Of a stretch of 64,000 nucleotides of DNA, positions 15,920 to 24,300 are shown one piece after another. Source of the stretch: Oerskovia turbata (GTDB lineage: Bacteria; Actinomycetota; Actinomycetes; Actinomycetales; Cellulomonadaceae); the NCBI RefSeq assembly GCF_000718325.1, contig NZ_JOFV01000005.1, forward strand, positions 62,001-126,000, read 5' to 3'. The notes under the pieces were generated by a model. That model made no database searches. It saw only the letters and a list, made by a program, of their open reading frames with translations, and was not told the DNA's origin. How positions within the stretch are numbered: the first letter of the stretch is position 1; each line of letters opens with the position of its first letter. A program made the position numbers and the translations under genes.

Positions 15920-17565
15920 TTGCCGACCACCACCTTGTCACCGGGCTCGAGAGGAACGTCCGACGAGACGATCTCGACGAACCCGCCCGCAGCGAGGCCG
16001 GTCTTCACCGGTACGAGGTCGGTCGCCCGATCCTTCTCCGTGCCGGTGCTCTCCGCACCGGGAGCGCCGCGCAGCACCTCGACCCGTGACTCGCCACCAG
16101 GTCCGGCGGTCAGCGCCGCGACCGGCACGGCGAGCACCTCTCCGGCCGTCGAGCTCACCGGGATCGTGAGGCGGACGTTGCTCCCCTGCAGGAGCGTGAT
16201 CTGCTCCGGTGTCAGTGCGTCCGGTGCGAGCGAGACCGTGAAGCGGGCGCCCTTCTTCGCGTCGGCGTTCGACTCCCCGCCCTCGGTGTCGGCCTTGCGG
16301 GCCTCGACCGAGGTCACGGTCGCCGTCCCCTGCGAGTCGTCCGGCAGCACGAAGGTCGCCGTGGCCCCGGGGGCGAGGAGCTCGGCGTCGGACGAACCGG
16401 CCGACGCCTCGATGACGAGAGTCGCCCCGGAGACCGCCATGACGGGGCCCGAGACGGTCGCGCCACGTTCCACGAGCACCTCGTCGACGCGTCGCGGCAG
16501 GCTGGCGAGGAAGAGGACCTCGCTCGCAGGCAGCGCGGTCAGCGTCTCCGTGCGGGCCTCGCCCAGGGCCCTCTTGGCGTCGTCGAGCTGGCGCTGCGCG
16601 TTCGTGACCGCGGCCGTCTGTGCCGCGACGTCCTTCGGCTTGTCGAGCGCGGCTCGCTCCGCGCGCGCGAGCGCGAGCGCGTCCTGGGCACCCGCGACGT
16701 CCCCGGGCTGGGGCGGGGTCCCGGGGTCTGCGGCGGGGTCCGGCGTGCCGGCCTGCGCCGCGGCCAGGTTCCTCTCGGCCTCGCGCACGGCGTTGTCCGC
16801 CGTCAGCTTCTCGACCTCGGTCGCGCCACCCTTCGAGGCGGAGAGCTCCGCGCGGGCCGACGTGAGCGCCTCCTCGGCGTCCCGGACCCCTCGTGAGGCC
16901 GACTCCACGCCGTCCTTGGCCTCGTCACCGCTCGTCGGCGACGGGTACCCGACGTTGGCGTAGAGCTTGTCGACGGCGGCCGCCGTCGCGGCGTCGTAGA
17001 TGTCGCTGCCGCCGTTGCCCGGGTTGATCCCGACAGCGGTGAGCGCTGCCTTGAGCTGGGCGACGTCAGGCCCGGACACCCCGACCCGCAGGGTCCGGTA
17101 CGCGGGGAGGTCGCCGGGGAGGACGATGACCGGACGTCCCGAGACCTCCAGCGCGATCGAGGCCTGCCCGAGCTCGGCCCCGAGCGCGGGGACCTGCCCG
17201 GTCACGATCGCGGGGCCGCTGAGGTCGGCGGTCTCGACCTTCACCTGGACGGCGTCGTCGTACTTGACGTCTCCGCGCAGCGTCACGTCGTTCGCGATGA
17301 GCTTCTTCTCGACGGGGACGGTGATGAGCCCGGCCGCGGGTGCCTTCGCGTCGGCAGCGGCCTGTGCGGGCGAGACGACCAGGCGGCTCACGATGATGCC
17401 CGCCAGGAGGCTCAGCACGGCGATCCCCGCCACGAGCCAGATGAGGCGGTGGCCCCGCAGCCCGGTCCCGGGTGTCGGTGCGGCCGCCCCGCCCGCCGGT
17501 GGACCCTCACCGTCGGTCGCCGGTGCACCGACGGCGCGGTCCCCGCGGGAGCGAGAGAACTTCAC
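15916..17565 (-). CDS. Membrane-fusion-type efflux adaptor with peptidoglycan-binding domain
   Basis: A 549-residue adaptor of the HlyD/MacA type. One membrane helix (LIWLVAGIAVLSLLAGIIVSRLVV, about 41-64) anchors it. A PG_binding_1-like domain follows at about 156-205 (VGVSGPDVAQLKAALTAVGI), then a long alanine/glutamate-rich coiled-coil hairpin at about 215-330, a lipoyl/barrel region and a beta-domain C-terminus. In a Gram-positive cell it probably reaches through the wall and holds the permease substrate domain. GTG 17565 overlaps the lipoprotein stop as GTGA. The family call is secure, the substrate is not. Confidence 0.85.
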   Translation of the reverse strand: MKFSRSRGDRAVGAPATDGEGPPAGGAAAPTPGTGLRGHRLIWLVAGIAVLSLLAGIIVSRLVVSPAQAAADAKAPAAGLITVPVEKKLIANDVTLRGDVKYDDAVQVKVETADLSGPAIVTGQVPALGAELGQASIALEVSGRPVIVLPGDLPAYRTLRVGVSGPDVAQLKAALTAVGINPGNGGSDIYDAATAAAVDKLYANVGYPSPTSGDEAKDGVESASRGVRDAEEALTSARAELSASKGGATEVEKLTADNAVREAERNLAAAQAGTPDPAADPGTPPQPGDVAGAQDALALARAERAALDKPKDVAAQTAAVTNAQRQLDDAKRALGEARTETLTALPASEVLFLASLPRRVDEVLVERGATVSGPVMAVSGATLVIEASAGSSDAELLAPGATATFVLPDDSQGTATVTSVEARKADTEGGESNADAKKGARFTVSLAPDALTPEQITLLQGSNVRLTIPVSSTAGEVLAVPVAALTAGPGGESRVEVLRGAPGAESTGTEKDRATDLVPVKTGLAAGGFVEIVSSDVPLEPGDKVVVGK

Positions 17566-18539
17566 TTCTCGAGCTCCTTGTAGGCGGCGGCCACGCGGTC
17601 CAGGAGGTCCTTGTTCTCGTCGACGAACGTCTTCTCGAGCTCGAACTGGACCGTGCGGTGGACGTCCTGGTAGTCGACCTCCTCCTGGCAGGCGTAGTCG
17701 GCCACGGCAGTGCTCCTCTCCTCCTCCTGGAGCGCAGTCAGCTCGTCCTCGCTGGGGCCCTCGCCGGTCTCGTTGTCGTACAGGGCGTTGGACGCTTCCA
17801 CGAAGTAGTCGATGGCTGCCTGCGGGGTGGCGTGGTCCAGTCCGGCCTCAGCCATGCAGTCGGACCACTTCGCGGTGACCTCGGTCAGCTTCGGCGACTT
17901 CTCGACGTCCTCGTAGAGCGTGGTGACGGCGTCGTTGAACGCAGTCATCTCCTCGGACTCCCAGAGCGCCTGCTCGCCACCGCTCGCCTCGTCCTGGGCG
18001 ATGCCCTGGCAGCCCATCTCTTCCGGGGTGAACTGCGGCATCTCGCCGTTCTCGTCGGGCTCGACCGAGCTCATCGCACCGTAGAGGGCCTCGTAGTAGG
18101 CGTTCATCTCGGTCTCGGACATCGACTCCAGGTACGCCTGGTTGGGGTCGACGTACGAGTCCATCTCGGCCTGCTCCTCCTCGGTCGGCTCCTGGTAGAT
18201 GGTCATGCCGTAGCCGTACTCGGCGGCGTACTCCTCCGGGTCGCGCTCCTCCTCGTCGAAGGTGACCATGCCGGCACTGTGGTCGACCGGGATGTACTCG
18301 AAGCCCTGCTCGACCATGCAGGCGGCCGTGAGCTCCTCGGTCTTGCGGGTCTGCTCGTCCCACTTCTTCTGCTGCTCCTCCGAGTCGAAGTCGCCGCTGA
18401 TGGACTGGTAGAACGCCGTCAGCGGGCTGTCCTCGTCGGCGGAGGGCGTGTCGGTGCCACCCCCGCAGGCGGTGAGCAGGAGCACCCCGGTGATGCTCAG
18501 TGCCGTGATCCCGGTGTTCCGTGTCGAGGGTCGACGCAT
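17562..18539 (-). CDS. Acidic lipoprotein with four conserved-looking cysteines, first gene of efflux operon
   Basis: A 325-residue lipoprotein of no family I recognise. The signal peptide ends in the lipobox LLTAC, giving lipidated Cys about 25. The mature part is strongly acidic and holds four further cysteines in short contexts (AACMVEQGFEY, MGCQGIAQ, SDCMAEAGL, YACQEEV), spaced as for two disulfides. ATG 18539 is preceded by AAAGGAAAG. Its TGA overlaps the adaptor GTG by 4 nt, so it is co-translated with the ABC transporter. A surface receptor, substrate-capture or immunity role is plausible but unproven. Confidence 0.85.
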   Translation of the reverse strand: MRRPSTRNTGITALSITGVLLLTACGGGTDTPSADEDSPLTAFYQSISGDFDSEEQQKKWDEQTRKTEELTAACMVEQGFEYIPVDHSAGMVTFDEEERDPEEYAAEYGYGMTIYQEPTEEEQAEMDSYVDPNQAYLESMSETEMNAYYEALYGAMSSVEPDENGEMPQFTPEEMGCQGIAQDEASGGEQALWESEEMTAFNDAVTTLYEDVEKSPKLTEVTAKWSDCMAEAGLDHATPQAAIDYFVEASNALYDNETGEGPSEDELTALQEEERSTAVADYACQEEVDYQDVHRTVQFELEKTFVDENKDLLDRVAAAYKELEK

Positions 18540-18619
18540 GGTGCTTTCCTTTGGTGGGTGGGGAGGGGAGGGGTGATGCGAGGGCTGCGGCGAGCCCGGC
18601 GGCGGACCGTCGGACGCGC

Positions 18620-18865
18620 TCACGGTCTGGAGGTCCGTCCCGAGAGGTTCCCGAACGTGGCGACGACCGACCGCGGTTCGTCGTCGGGGCGGGGGAAGCC
18701 GACGGTCCCGGTGACGGACATGCCGTCGGACCGCTGCTCGTGAGCGGTCGCGAGCAGCGGGTCGATCCGGAACTCGATCGGCGCCCCGGAGGTCTGCGGG
18801 GCCCTCGCGGGCGCTCGACGGGTGCACCCGAGCCCGTACGGCCGCGTGGATGACGGCAGGTTCAT
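18620..18865 (-). CDS. Possible 81-residue small protein upstream of the efflux operon
   Basis: I do not recognise this protein. An ATG at 18865 follows AGGGGGG at good spacing, and nearly every codon ends in G or C like neighbouring genes. The peptide is basic at its start and has no signal or membrane segment. It lies on the same strand as the lipoprotein-efflux operon, about 80 nt upstream of that gene. It could be a small regulator, a leader, or a chance open frame. Confidence 0.35.
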   Translation of the reverse strand: MNLPSSTRPYGLGCTRRAPARAPQTSGAPIEFRIDPLLATAHEQRSDGMSVTGTVGFPRPDDEPRSVVATFGNLSGRTSRP

Positions 18866-18930
18866 GCGGTGTCCCCCCTAGGACAGTCGTGTCGACACTG
18901 CGCGCGGTCTCACCCGCGGTGTTTCGTCGG

Positions 18931-18977
18931 GCTCCTGGGTGGGCGTGCGCAGCGTTGCGGCACGCCCACCCAGGAGC
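18931..18977 (-). terminator. Terminator of the second efflux operon
   Basis: Perfect 18-bp arms at 18931-18948 and 18960-18977 with an 11-nt loop, 6 nt after the permease stop on the minus strand. There is no T-tract. Confidence 0.75.
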
Positions 18978-18983
18978 GTCGGG

Positions 18984-20183
18984 TCAGTACCTGATGGCGT
19001 CGATCACCTTGACCCGGACCGCGACGAGCGCGGGGATCAGGCCGGCGAGGGCGCCCACGCTGACCGCCGCGACCATGCCGGTCACGGCCGCGGAGACCGG
19101 GAAGCCCGGCCGGTCCTGGACGGGCGAGCCCATCATGGTGTCGAGCGGGACGTTGTGCAGGATCACGACCGCGAGCGAGACCCCGACGACGCCCGCCACG
19201 ACGGTCGCGACGACGCTCTCCATGAGCACCGAGAAGAAGACGCGACCCGAGGACGCGCCGAAGCTGCGGCGGATGCCGATCTCCCGGATCCGGTAGCGCA
19301 CCGTGACGAGCGCGATGTTGACCAGCCCGAGGCCGCCCAGCAGGAGCGCGACCGCGCTCACGCCCAGGATGACCCACTTGGTGGCCCCGTCGATCATGTT
19401 CATGTCCGGGCTGTCCATGCGGGACACGTCGACCTGCGCTCCGGCGATGGCGCCGGACAGGTCGCGGCGGACCGCGTCGGTGAGCGCGTCGACCGTGTCG
19501 GTCGGGACCCAGAGCTCGAGCGACGGCGGGCCCGTGTTCATGAGCGACTCGGGGGTGCTCCATCGCAGCTTGGACTCGACGAGCATGTACGCGGCCGGCG
19601 GCTCGCCCGGCCAGGTGTTGGCGTAGGAACCGATGATCGTCGCCTCGACCGGGTTCTCTCCGCCGATCGTGATCGTCGGATGGTCCTCGATGCGCTGGCC
19701 GAGCGCGTCGAGGAACGCCTGGTTGACGACGAGCGCGGGGGAGAGGTTGTCGGCGTCGCTCTCGGTGAACCACCGGCCGCCGTCCACCACGAAGCGGTGC
19801 ATGGTGGCCCAGTCGGCGCTGACCGCGTTCGTCTGCGTCGGCATGGCCCCGCCGGGGAAGCGGAAGGTGGTCTCGGACCACATGACCATCGACGAGTACT
19901 CGACCTCGTAGCGGGCCGTGATGTCCTCGTAGGCCGCGACGTACTCCTCGACGCCCGGGATCTCCTGACCCGTCGGGTACGCCGAGACGCTGAGCGTCGC
20001 GGGGCGACCGCTCCACCGCTCGTTGGCCTCGGCAGACACCTGGCGCAGCATGTCGCCCGCCGCCGTGATGGTGGTGATCGCGCAGACCGCCACGGCCACC
20101 CCGACGAGCGCGAGCAGCACCCGGAGCTTGTGGACCCGCAGCTCGTCCCACGCCTCGGCCAGGGCGCCGAAGAAGCCGGTCAC
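18984..20183 (-). CDS. MacB/FtsX-type ABC transporter permease (second operon)
   Basis: A 399-residue permease with the MacB layout: N-terminal helix (LRVLLALVGVAVAVCAITTITAAG, about 20-43), an extracytoplasmic domain, and three C-terminal helices with the coupling loop VRYRIREIGIRRSFGASSGR. It differs clearly from the first operon's permease, so this is a separate system and not a recent duplicate. The GTG at 20183 overlaps the ATPase stop as GTGA. It is the last gene of a three-gene operon with no lipoprotein. Confidence 0.9.
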   Translation of the reverse strand: MTGFFGALAEAWDELRVHKLRVLLALVGVAVAVCAITTITAAGDMLRQVSAEANERWSGRPATLSVSAYPTGQEIPGVEEYVAAYEDITARYEVEYSSMVMWSETTFRFPGGAMPTQTNAVSADWATMHRFVVDGGRWFTESDADNLSPALVVNQAFLDALGQRIEDHPTITIGGENPVEATIIGSYANTWPGEPPAAYMLVESKLRWSTPESLMNTGPPSLELWVPTDTVDALTDAVRRDLSGAIAGAQVDVSRMDSPDMNMIDGATKWVILGVSAVALLLGGLGLVNIALVTVRYRIREIGIRRSFGASSGRVFFSVLMESVVATVVAGVVGVSLAVVILHNVPLDTMMGSPVQDRPGFPVSAAVTGMVAAVSVGALAGLIPALVAVRVKVIDAIRY

Positions 20184-21067
20184 GAGGCCACCACCGAGTC
20201 GTCGAAGAGCCCGTCGACCCCGGTGCCGGGGCGGGGCGCGCCGACCGGCTCGACCGTCGCCGTCGCCGCGGACGCGACCGAGCCCAGCGTGACGGCGACG
20301 TGCTCGGCCTGGTGGTCCTCGCCGTCGGGCACGCGCTCCACGCCGGAGCCCAGGCCGTCGAGCGAGCCCGCGCTGCGGGCGCCGATCGCGATGGGCGTGA
20401 GGACGCCCTCGGCGAGCCGAAAGTGACGCTTGGCGCGCGAGGCGACCGCGAGGTCGTGCGTGATGGCGATCAGGGCGGACCCGTTCTCCTGGGCGATCGT
20501 GTCGAGCAGGTCCATGACCTCGCCACCCGTGTCGACGTCGAGGGCCCCCGTGGGCTCGTCCGCGAGGATGACGCGCGGGCCGCGGACCAGCGCTCGGGCG
20601 ATCGCGACACGCTGCTGCTCGCCGCCCGAGAGCTTCTCCGGCATGGTGTCGAGGCGGTCGCCGAGGCCGACGCGCTCGAGCATCTCGGCCGCGAGGCGCT
20701 TGCGAGCCCAGAACTGCTTGCCCTGCGCGTAGAGGAGGGGAGCGGCGACGTTCTCGAGCGCCGTGCGCGCCTGGAGCAGGTTGAACTGCTGGAACACGAA
20801 GCCGAAGTCCGCGCCGCGCCGACGCGCGCGCACCCGCCCCGAGAGGCGGCCGATCGGCACGCCGTCGAGCAGGAACTCACCCGCCGTGGGGGTGTCGAGC
20901 AGGCCCAGGATGTTGAGCAGCGTGGACTTGCCGGTCCCGGACCGGCCGACGATCGAGACGTGCTCGCCCGCGTCGACCGTGAGGTCGATCCCGCGCAGGA
21001 TCTCCAGGATCCGGTCGTCGGGCAGGCGGACCGACCGGGTCACGCCGTGCAGCTCGAGCAGGCTCAT
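20180..21067 (-). CDS. MacB/LolD-type ABC transporter ATPase (second operon)
   Basis: A 295-residue ATPase. Walker A is GRSGTGKST, the Q-loop is in FVFQQFNLLQARTALENV, the signature is LSGGEQQRVAIARA, Walker B is VILADEPTGALD, and the switch histidine is in AITHDLAVA. After the normal end near residue 225, a low-complexity tail of about 65 residues follows, which is longer than usual and unlike the first operon's ATPase. Its ATG overlaps the adaptor TGA, and its stop overlaps the permease GTG. The energy-coupling role is clear; the cargo is unknown. Confidence 0.93.
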   Translation of the reverse strand: MSLLELHGVTRSVRLPDDRILEILRGIDLTVDAGEHVSIVGRSGTGKSTLLNILGLLDTPTAGEFLLDGVPIGRLSGRVRARRRGADFGFVFQQFNLLQARTALENVAAPLLYAQGKQFWARKRLAAEMLERVGLGDRLDTMPEKLSGGEQQRVAIARALVRGPRVILADEPTGALDVDTGGEVMDLLDTIAQENGSALIAITHDLAVASRAKRHFRLAEGVLTPIAIGARSAGSLDGLGSGVERVPDGEDHQAEHVAVTLGSVASAATATVEPVGAPRPGTGVDGLFDDSVVAS

Positions 21068-22089
21068 CCGACCGAGCCCCCGTACATCATCATGCCCTCG
21101 TCGACCGGGGCGACGTCCTGGCCGGGCACGAACTGGAGCACGAGGTCGCCCTCCGCGAGGCCCTCGACGATCTGCACCTGGGTACCGTCGGTGATGCCGA
21201 GCTTCACGGCCGTCTCGACGGGCTCGCCGCCCTCCTCTCCCGCGAGCCAGACGTTGCCCGTCTCGACCGAGCCCTGGACCGCGGTGATGGGGACGAGCAG
21301 CGCGTCCTCCGCCGAACCCGCGGTGACCTCGAGCTTGGCCGCGAGCCCGGCGAAGACCGTGACGTCCCCGGGGACGGCGCACGTGATCGACGCCGACGGC
21401 GTCGCACCGGGCTCGGCGCCCGTCGGGTCTGCGCCCTCGGCAGGTGCCGCAGCGGCCGTTCCCATGCGCAGGCCGGTGCACGTGAAGGGCGCCGGCCCGC
21501 CGGTGACCGTCACGATCGCCTCGGTGGGGATCGTCAGGAGGCGGAACTGCTGCTCGGGCAGCATCGACGCGGACACCGACAGCGTGCCGGGGGAGACCGT
21601 CGCGAACGTCTCGCCGACCGCGACCTCCTGGTCCTTGATCGCGGTGAACGTCGCGACCGTCCCGGCCGTCGTGGCCTTCATGGTGGTCCTGGTGACCTTG
21701 GGCTTGCGCTCGGTCACCTTCTCCTCGCCCGTCTCCTTGTTCGTGGTGACGAGAGGCTCCTGGGGCGTCTCGAGGGTGACCTCGAGCAGCGGGGCACCGA
21801 CCGCGACGACGTCGCCGACCTTGGCGTGCACCGCGGTGACCTTGCCGAGCTGCGTGACCTTCTCCGCGCTCGCCGGGTCCGCGACGACCTGGCCCGTGAG
21901 GGTCACGGTGTTGGTGATGGGCCCCTTGGCCACGGCCACCTGCGGCAACGTGACCACCGCCGAGGGGGACTCGGTGTCGCCCTCGGCCTGGGGGGCGGAC
22001 TTGAAGGCGATCACGACGAGGGTGACGGCGATCACCGCCCAGATCACGATGCGAAGGGCTGGGAAGATGATCCGGCGGGTGACGCCCAC
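21064..22089 (-). CDS. Membrane-fusion efflux adaptor (second operon)
   Basis: A 341-residue HlyD/MacA-like adaptor. One helix (IVIWAVIAVTLVVIAFKSA) anchors an extracytoplasmic chain with a lipoyl-type half-motif (LGKVTAVHAKVGDVVAVGAPLLEV), a barrel region and the C-terminal GITDGTQVQIVEGLAEGDLVL, a usual ending for these adaptors. It lacks the peptidoglycan-binding insert seen in the first operon. A Met-rich end (MMMYGG) is unusual. GTG 22089 is chosen because GGAG lies just upstream and the helix then starts normally; the frame extends further upstream without an evident start signal. Confidence 0.8.
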   Translation of the reverse strand: MGVTRRIIFPALRIVIWAVIAVTLVVIAFKSAPQAEGDTESPSAVVTLPQVAVAKGPITNTVTLTGQVVADPASAEKVTQLGKVTAVHAKVGDVVAVGAPLLEVTLETPQEPLVTTNKETGEEKVTERKPKVTRTTMKATTAGTVATFTAIKDQEVAVGETFATVSPGTLSVSASMLPEQQFRLLTIPTEAIVTVTGGPAPFTCTGLRMGTAAAAPAEGADPTGAEPGATPSASITCAVPGDVTVFAGLAAKLEVTAGSAEDALLVPITAVQGSVETGNVWLAGEEGGEPVETAVKLGITDGTQVQIVEGLAEGDLVLQFVPGQDVAPVDEGMMMYGGSVG

Positions 22090-22435
22090 GGCAGGTCTCC
22101 AGGTGAATCCGATGAGCACGAGGCTCAAGGTCTTGGCATGCTCCGGGAAGCCTAGGGGGGCCGATTCGGCCCGCGTATCCACCTCAGGTATGAGATGTCT
22201 GCGCAGAAGATCACGATCAGGTGTGGTTCCTGCCGTGATGCGTTGTCGATGCCCCCCTGGGCGACCGGCACTGGTCACGCTTCTGACGAACGATGAGCGC
22301 ACCCTACACCCTGGACGGGTGTGCCAGGTTCACGGTCCTGGGGCCGCGCGCCGGGGACCTGTCGCCGGACACGACGAAGGCCCACCCCTGCGGGAGCGGG
22401 CCCTCGTGGTCGTCCGGGCGGCGAGACGGTCCAGG
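22090..22435 (-). other. Intergenic region upstream of the second efflux operon
   Basis: About 346 bp. It carries the mrp terminator hairpin (22374-22407) and a 15-nt dyad GGGCCGA-T-TCGGCCC (22158-22172) about 70 nt upstream of the adaptor start, a possible operator. No convincing promoter boxes or small gene were seen. Confidence 0.5.
22374..22407 (-). terminator. Terminator of mrp
   Basis: Ten-bp outer arms (22374-22383 and 22398-22407) with one position that is A-C on the plus RNA but G-U on the minus RNA, plus an inner C-rich/G-rich pairing. It lies 29 nt downstream of the mrp stop on the minus strand. Confidence 0.65.
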
Positions 22436-23599
22436 TCAGACGGGCGAGAGGCCCAGCCGTCGGCCTGCGAGGCCGCGGCTGCGGGCGGCCAGGCTGCGCG
22501 CGACGCCGCGCAGCGCGACGGCCGCGGGGGAGTCGGGGTCGGAGAGCGTCACGGGGGTGCCCGCGTCCCCGGCCTCGCGCAGCGACATGTCCAGAGGGAC
22601 CTGCCCGAGCAGCTCGACCGGCCCACCCGTCGCGGCCGTGAGGTTCTCCGCGACCTTGGCGCCGCCGCCTGCGCCGAACAGCTCGAGCCGGGACCCGTCG
22701 GGCTGCTCGAGCCACGACATGTTCTCGACGACGCCGACGACGCCCTGCTGGGTCTGCGTCGCGATCGAGCCCGCACGCTCCGCGACCTCGGCGGCCGCGA
22801 CCTGCGGGGTCGTCACGACGAGGATCTCGCTGGTCGGCAGGAGCTGCGCGACCGAGATCGCGATGTCGCCCGTGCCGGGCGGCAGGTCGAGCAGCAGGAC
22901 GTCGAGGTCCCCCCAGTAGACGTCGGCGAGGAACTGCTGGAGCGCGCGGTGCAGCATGGGTCCGCGCCAGATCACGGGCTGGCCCTGCGGCACGAACATG
23001 CCGATCGAGACGACCTTGACCCCGTGGGCGACGGGCGGCAGGAGCATGTTGTCGACGCGCGTGGGCTGGCGGTCCACACCGAGCATGCGGGGGATCGAGA
23101 AGCCGTAGATGTCGGCGTCGACCACACCCACGCTGAGCCCGTCCGCGGCCAGCGCGACCGCGAGGTTCGCGGTGACCGAGGACTTGCCGACGCCGCCCTT
23201 GCCCGACGCGATCGCGTACACCTTGGTCAGGGAGTCGGGCTTCGCGAACGGGATCTCGGGCTCGCCGACGCCGCCGCGCAGCATGGTGCGCAGCGCGGTG
23301 CGCTGCTCGGCGCTCATGACGCCGAGGTCGACGTGCACCTCGCCCACGCCCGGCACGGTCCGCGCCGCGGCCGTGACGTCCTTGACGAGGGTCGACTTCA
23401 TGGGGCAGCCCGCCACGGTCAGGTCGATGCCGACGACGACGCGCGCGCCGCCCCCGTCGTCACCCGTCACCTCGACCGAGCGGACCATCCCGAGCTCGGT
23501 GACGGGGCGCCGGATCTCCGGGTCCATCACCTGGGTCAGGGCCGTCCGGACGAGGTCCTCGAGTACGTCGGTCGTGGGTGTTGCGGAGCCGCCAGCCAT
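22436..23599 (-). CDS. mrp: Mrp/ApbC-type iron-sulfur cluster carrier ATPase
   Basis: A 387-residue cytosolic P-loop ATPase of the Mrp/NBP35 family, which binds and transfers Fe-S clusters. The N-terminal DUF59/MIP18 domain (about 10-100) includes QVMDPEIRRPVTELGMV and the GCPMK cysteine. The deviant Walker A is SGKGGVGKSS (about 130-140), Walker B is DLDVLLLDLPPGTGD, and VENMSWLEQPDG follows. The usual CxxC of Fe-S-binding Mrp proteins after VENMS is not visible (LEQPDG instead), as in some actinobacterial members. ATG 23599 lies 6 nt after TAGGAT, consistent with a leaderless mRNA. It follows the CBS and DUF1003 genes on the same strand. Confidence 0.92.
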   Translation of the reverse strand: MAGGSATPTTDVLEDLVRTALTQVMDPEIRRPVTELGMVRSVEVTGDDGGGARVVVGIDLTVAGCPMKSTLVKDVTAAARTVPGVGEVHVDLGVMSAEQRTALRTMLRGGVGEPEIPFAKPDSLTKVYAIASGKGGVGKSSVTANLAVALAADGLSVGVVDADIYGFSIPRMLGVDRQPTRVDNMLLPPVAHGVKVVSIGMFVPQGQPVIWRGPMLHRALQQFLADVYWGDLDVLLLDLPPGTGDIAISVAQLLPTSEILVVTTPQVAAAEVAERAGSIATQTQQGVVGVVENMSWLEQPDGSRLELFGAGGGAKVAENLTAATGGPVELLGQVPLDMSLREAGDAGTPVTLSDPDSPAAVALRGVARSLAARSRGLAGRRLGLSPV

Positions 23600-23643
23600 G
23601 GGCCCCATCCTAAGCGGCCGGTGAGCGTGCGAGGAGGGGCGCC

Positions 23644-24300
23644 CTACTGCTCGGTCGGTGCGTCCGGCCCGCGGCGCCCCGTGGTGGCGCGGCGCCCGTC
23701 GCGGTTCGTGCCGCGACCGGAGGAACGCGGCAGCGGGGAGTCGAGCCCGCCCCGGCCGGAGGCGGAGCCCGACGAGCCCGCGCCGCCCGCCCGGCCCGCG
23801 TCGGCGGCCTCTGCCGCGCGCTCGGTCTCCTTCTCGTCGAGCTCCTCGAGCAGGTTGCGGATCTCGGAGCGCACGAAGTCGCGCGTCGCGACCTCGTTGA
23901 GCGCGATGCGCAGCGCGGCCATCTCGCGTGCAAGGTACTCGGTGTCGGCGAGGTTGCGCTCGCCGCGCTGGCGGTCCTGCTCGGCGCTCACGCGGTCGCG
24001 GTCGGTCTGGCGGTTCTGCGCGAGCAGGATGAGGGGGGCCGAGTACGACGCCTGGAGCGAGAGCATGAGCGTCAGGGCTGTGAAGCCCAGGGCCGCGGAG
24101 TCGAAGCGCAGCGACTCGGGCCCCCAGGTGTTGAAGCCCAGCCACAGGAGGCAGAACACCGTCATGTAGAGCAGGAACCGCGGGGTGCCCATGAAGCGGG
24201 CGATGCCCTCGGAGATCTTGCCGAACGCGTCCTGCTCGACGCGCACGCGTGGCAGGAGGGTGCGGCGCGCGGCCTTGGGCGTGTCGAGGCGCTCAGCCAC
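23644..24300 (-). CDS. DUF1003 membrane protein
   Basis: A 218-residue protein of the DUF1003 family. Two membrane helices (LLYMTVFCLLWLGFNTWG and AALGFTALTLMLSLQASYSAPLILLA, about 43-93) are followed by the family sequence AQNRQTDRDRVSAEQDRQ, a charged helix and a low-complexity Gly/Ser/Arg tail. The function is unknown; the family often sits beside MgtE-like genes in actinobacteria, as here, hinting at a role in ion homeostasis. The GTG at 24300 overlaps the upstream CBS-gene stop by 8 nt. Confidence 0.88.
   Translation of the reverse strand: MAERLDTPKAARRTLLPRVRVEQDAFGKISEGIARFMGTPRFLLYMTVFCLLWLGFNTWGPESLRFDSAALGFTALTLMLSLQASYSAPLILLAQNRQTDRDRVSAEQDRQRGERNLADTEYLAREMAALRIALNEVATRDFVRSEIRNLLEELDEKETERAAEAADAGRAGGAGSSGSASGRGGLDSPLPRSSGRGTNRDGRRATTGRRGPDAPTEQ

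Larger units (their letters stand above)
18540..18983 (-). other. Intergenic region between the two efflux operons
   Basis: About 440 bp separate the lipoprotein start from the second permease stop. It holds the terminator of the second operon (18931-18977), a 10-bp palindrome GTGTCGACAC (18889-18898) that could be an operator, and a possible small gene (18620-18865). No clear minus-10/minus-35 pair was found. Confidence 0.5.

Noticed and set aside
13818..15941. Apparent fusion of ATPase region and permease in one minus-strand frame
   Set aside because: The upstream part is an out-of-frame reading of the ATPase gene. The real ATPase lies in another frame and ends with an ATGA overlap at the permease start.
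20300..24169. Long plus-strand open frame across the second efflux operon and mrp
   Set aside because: It runs antisense to four well-supported genes and has only low-complexity composition.
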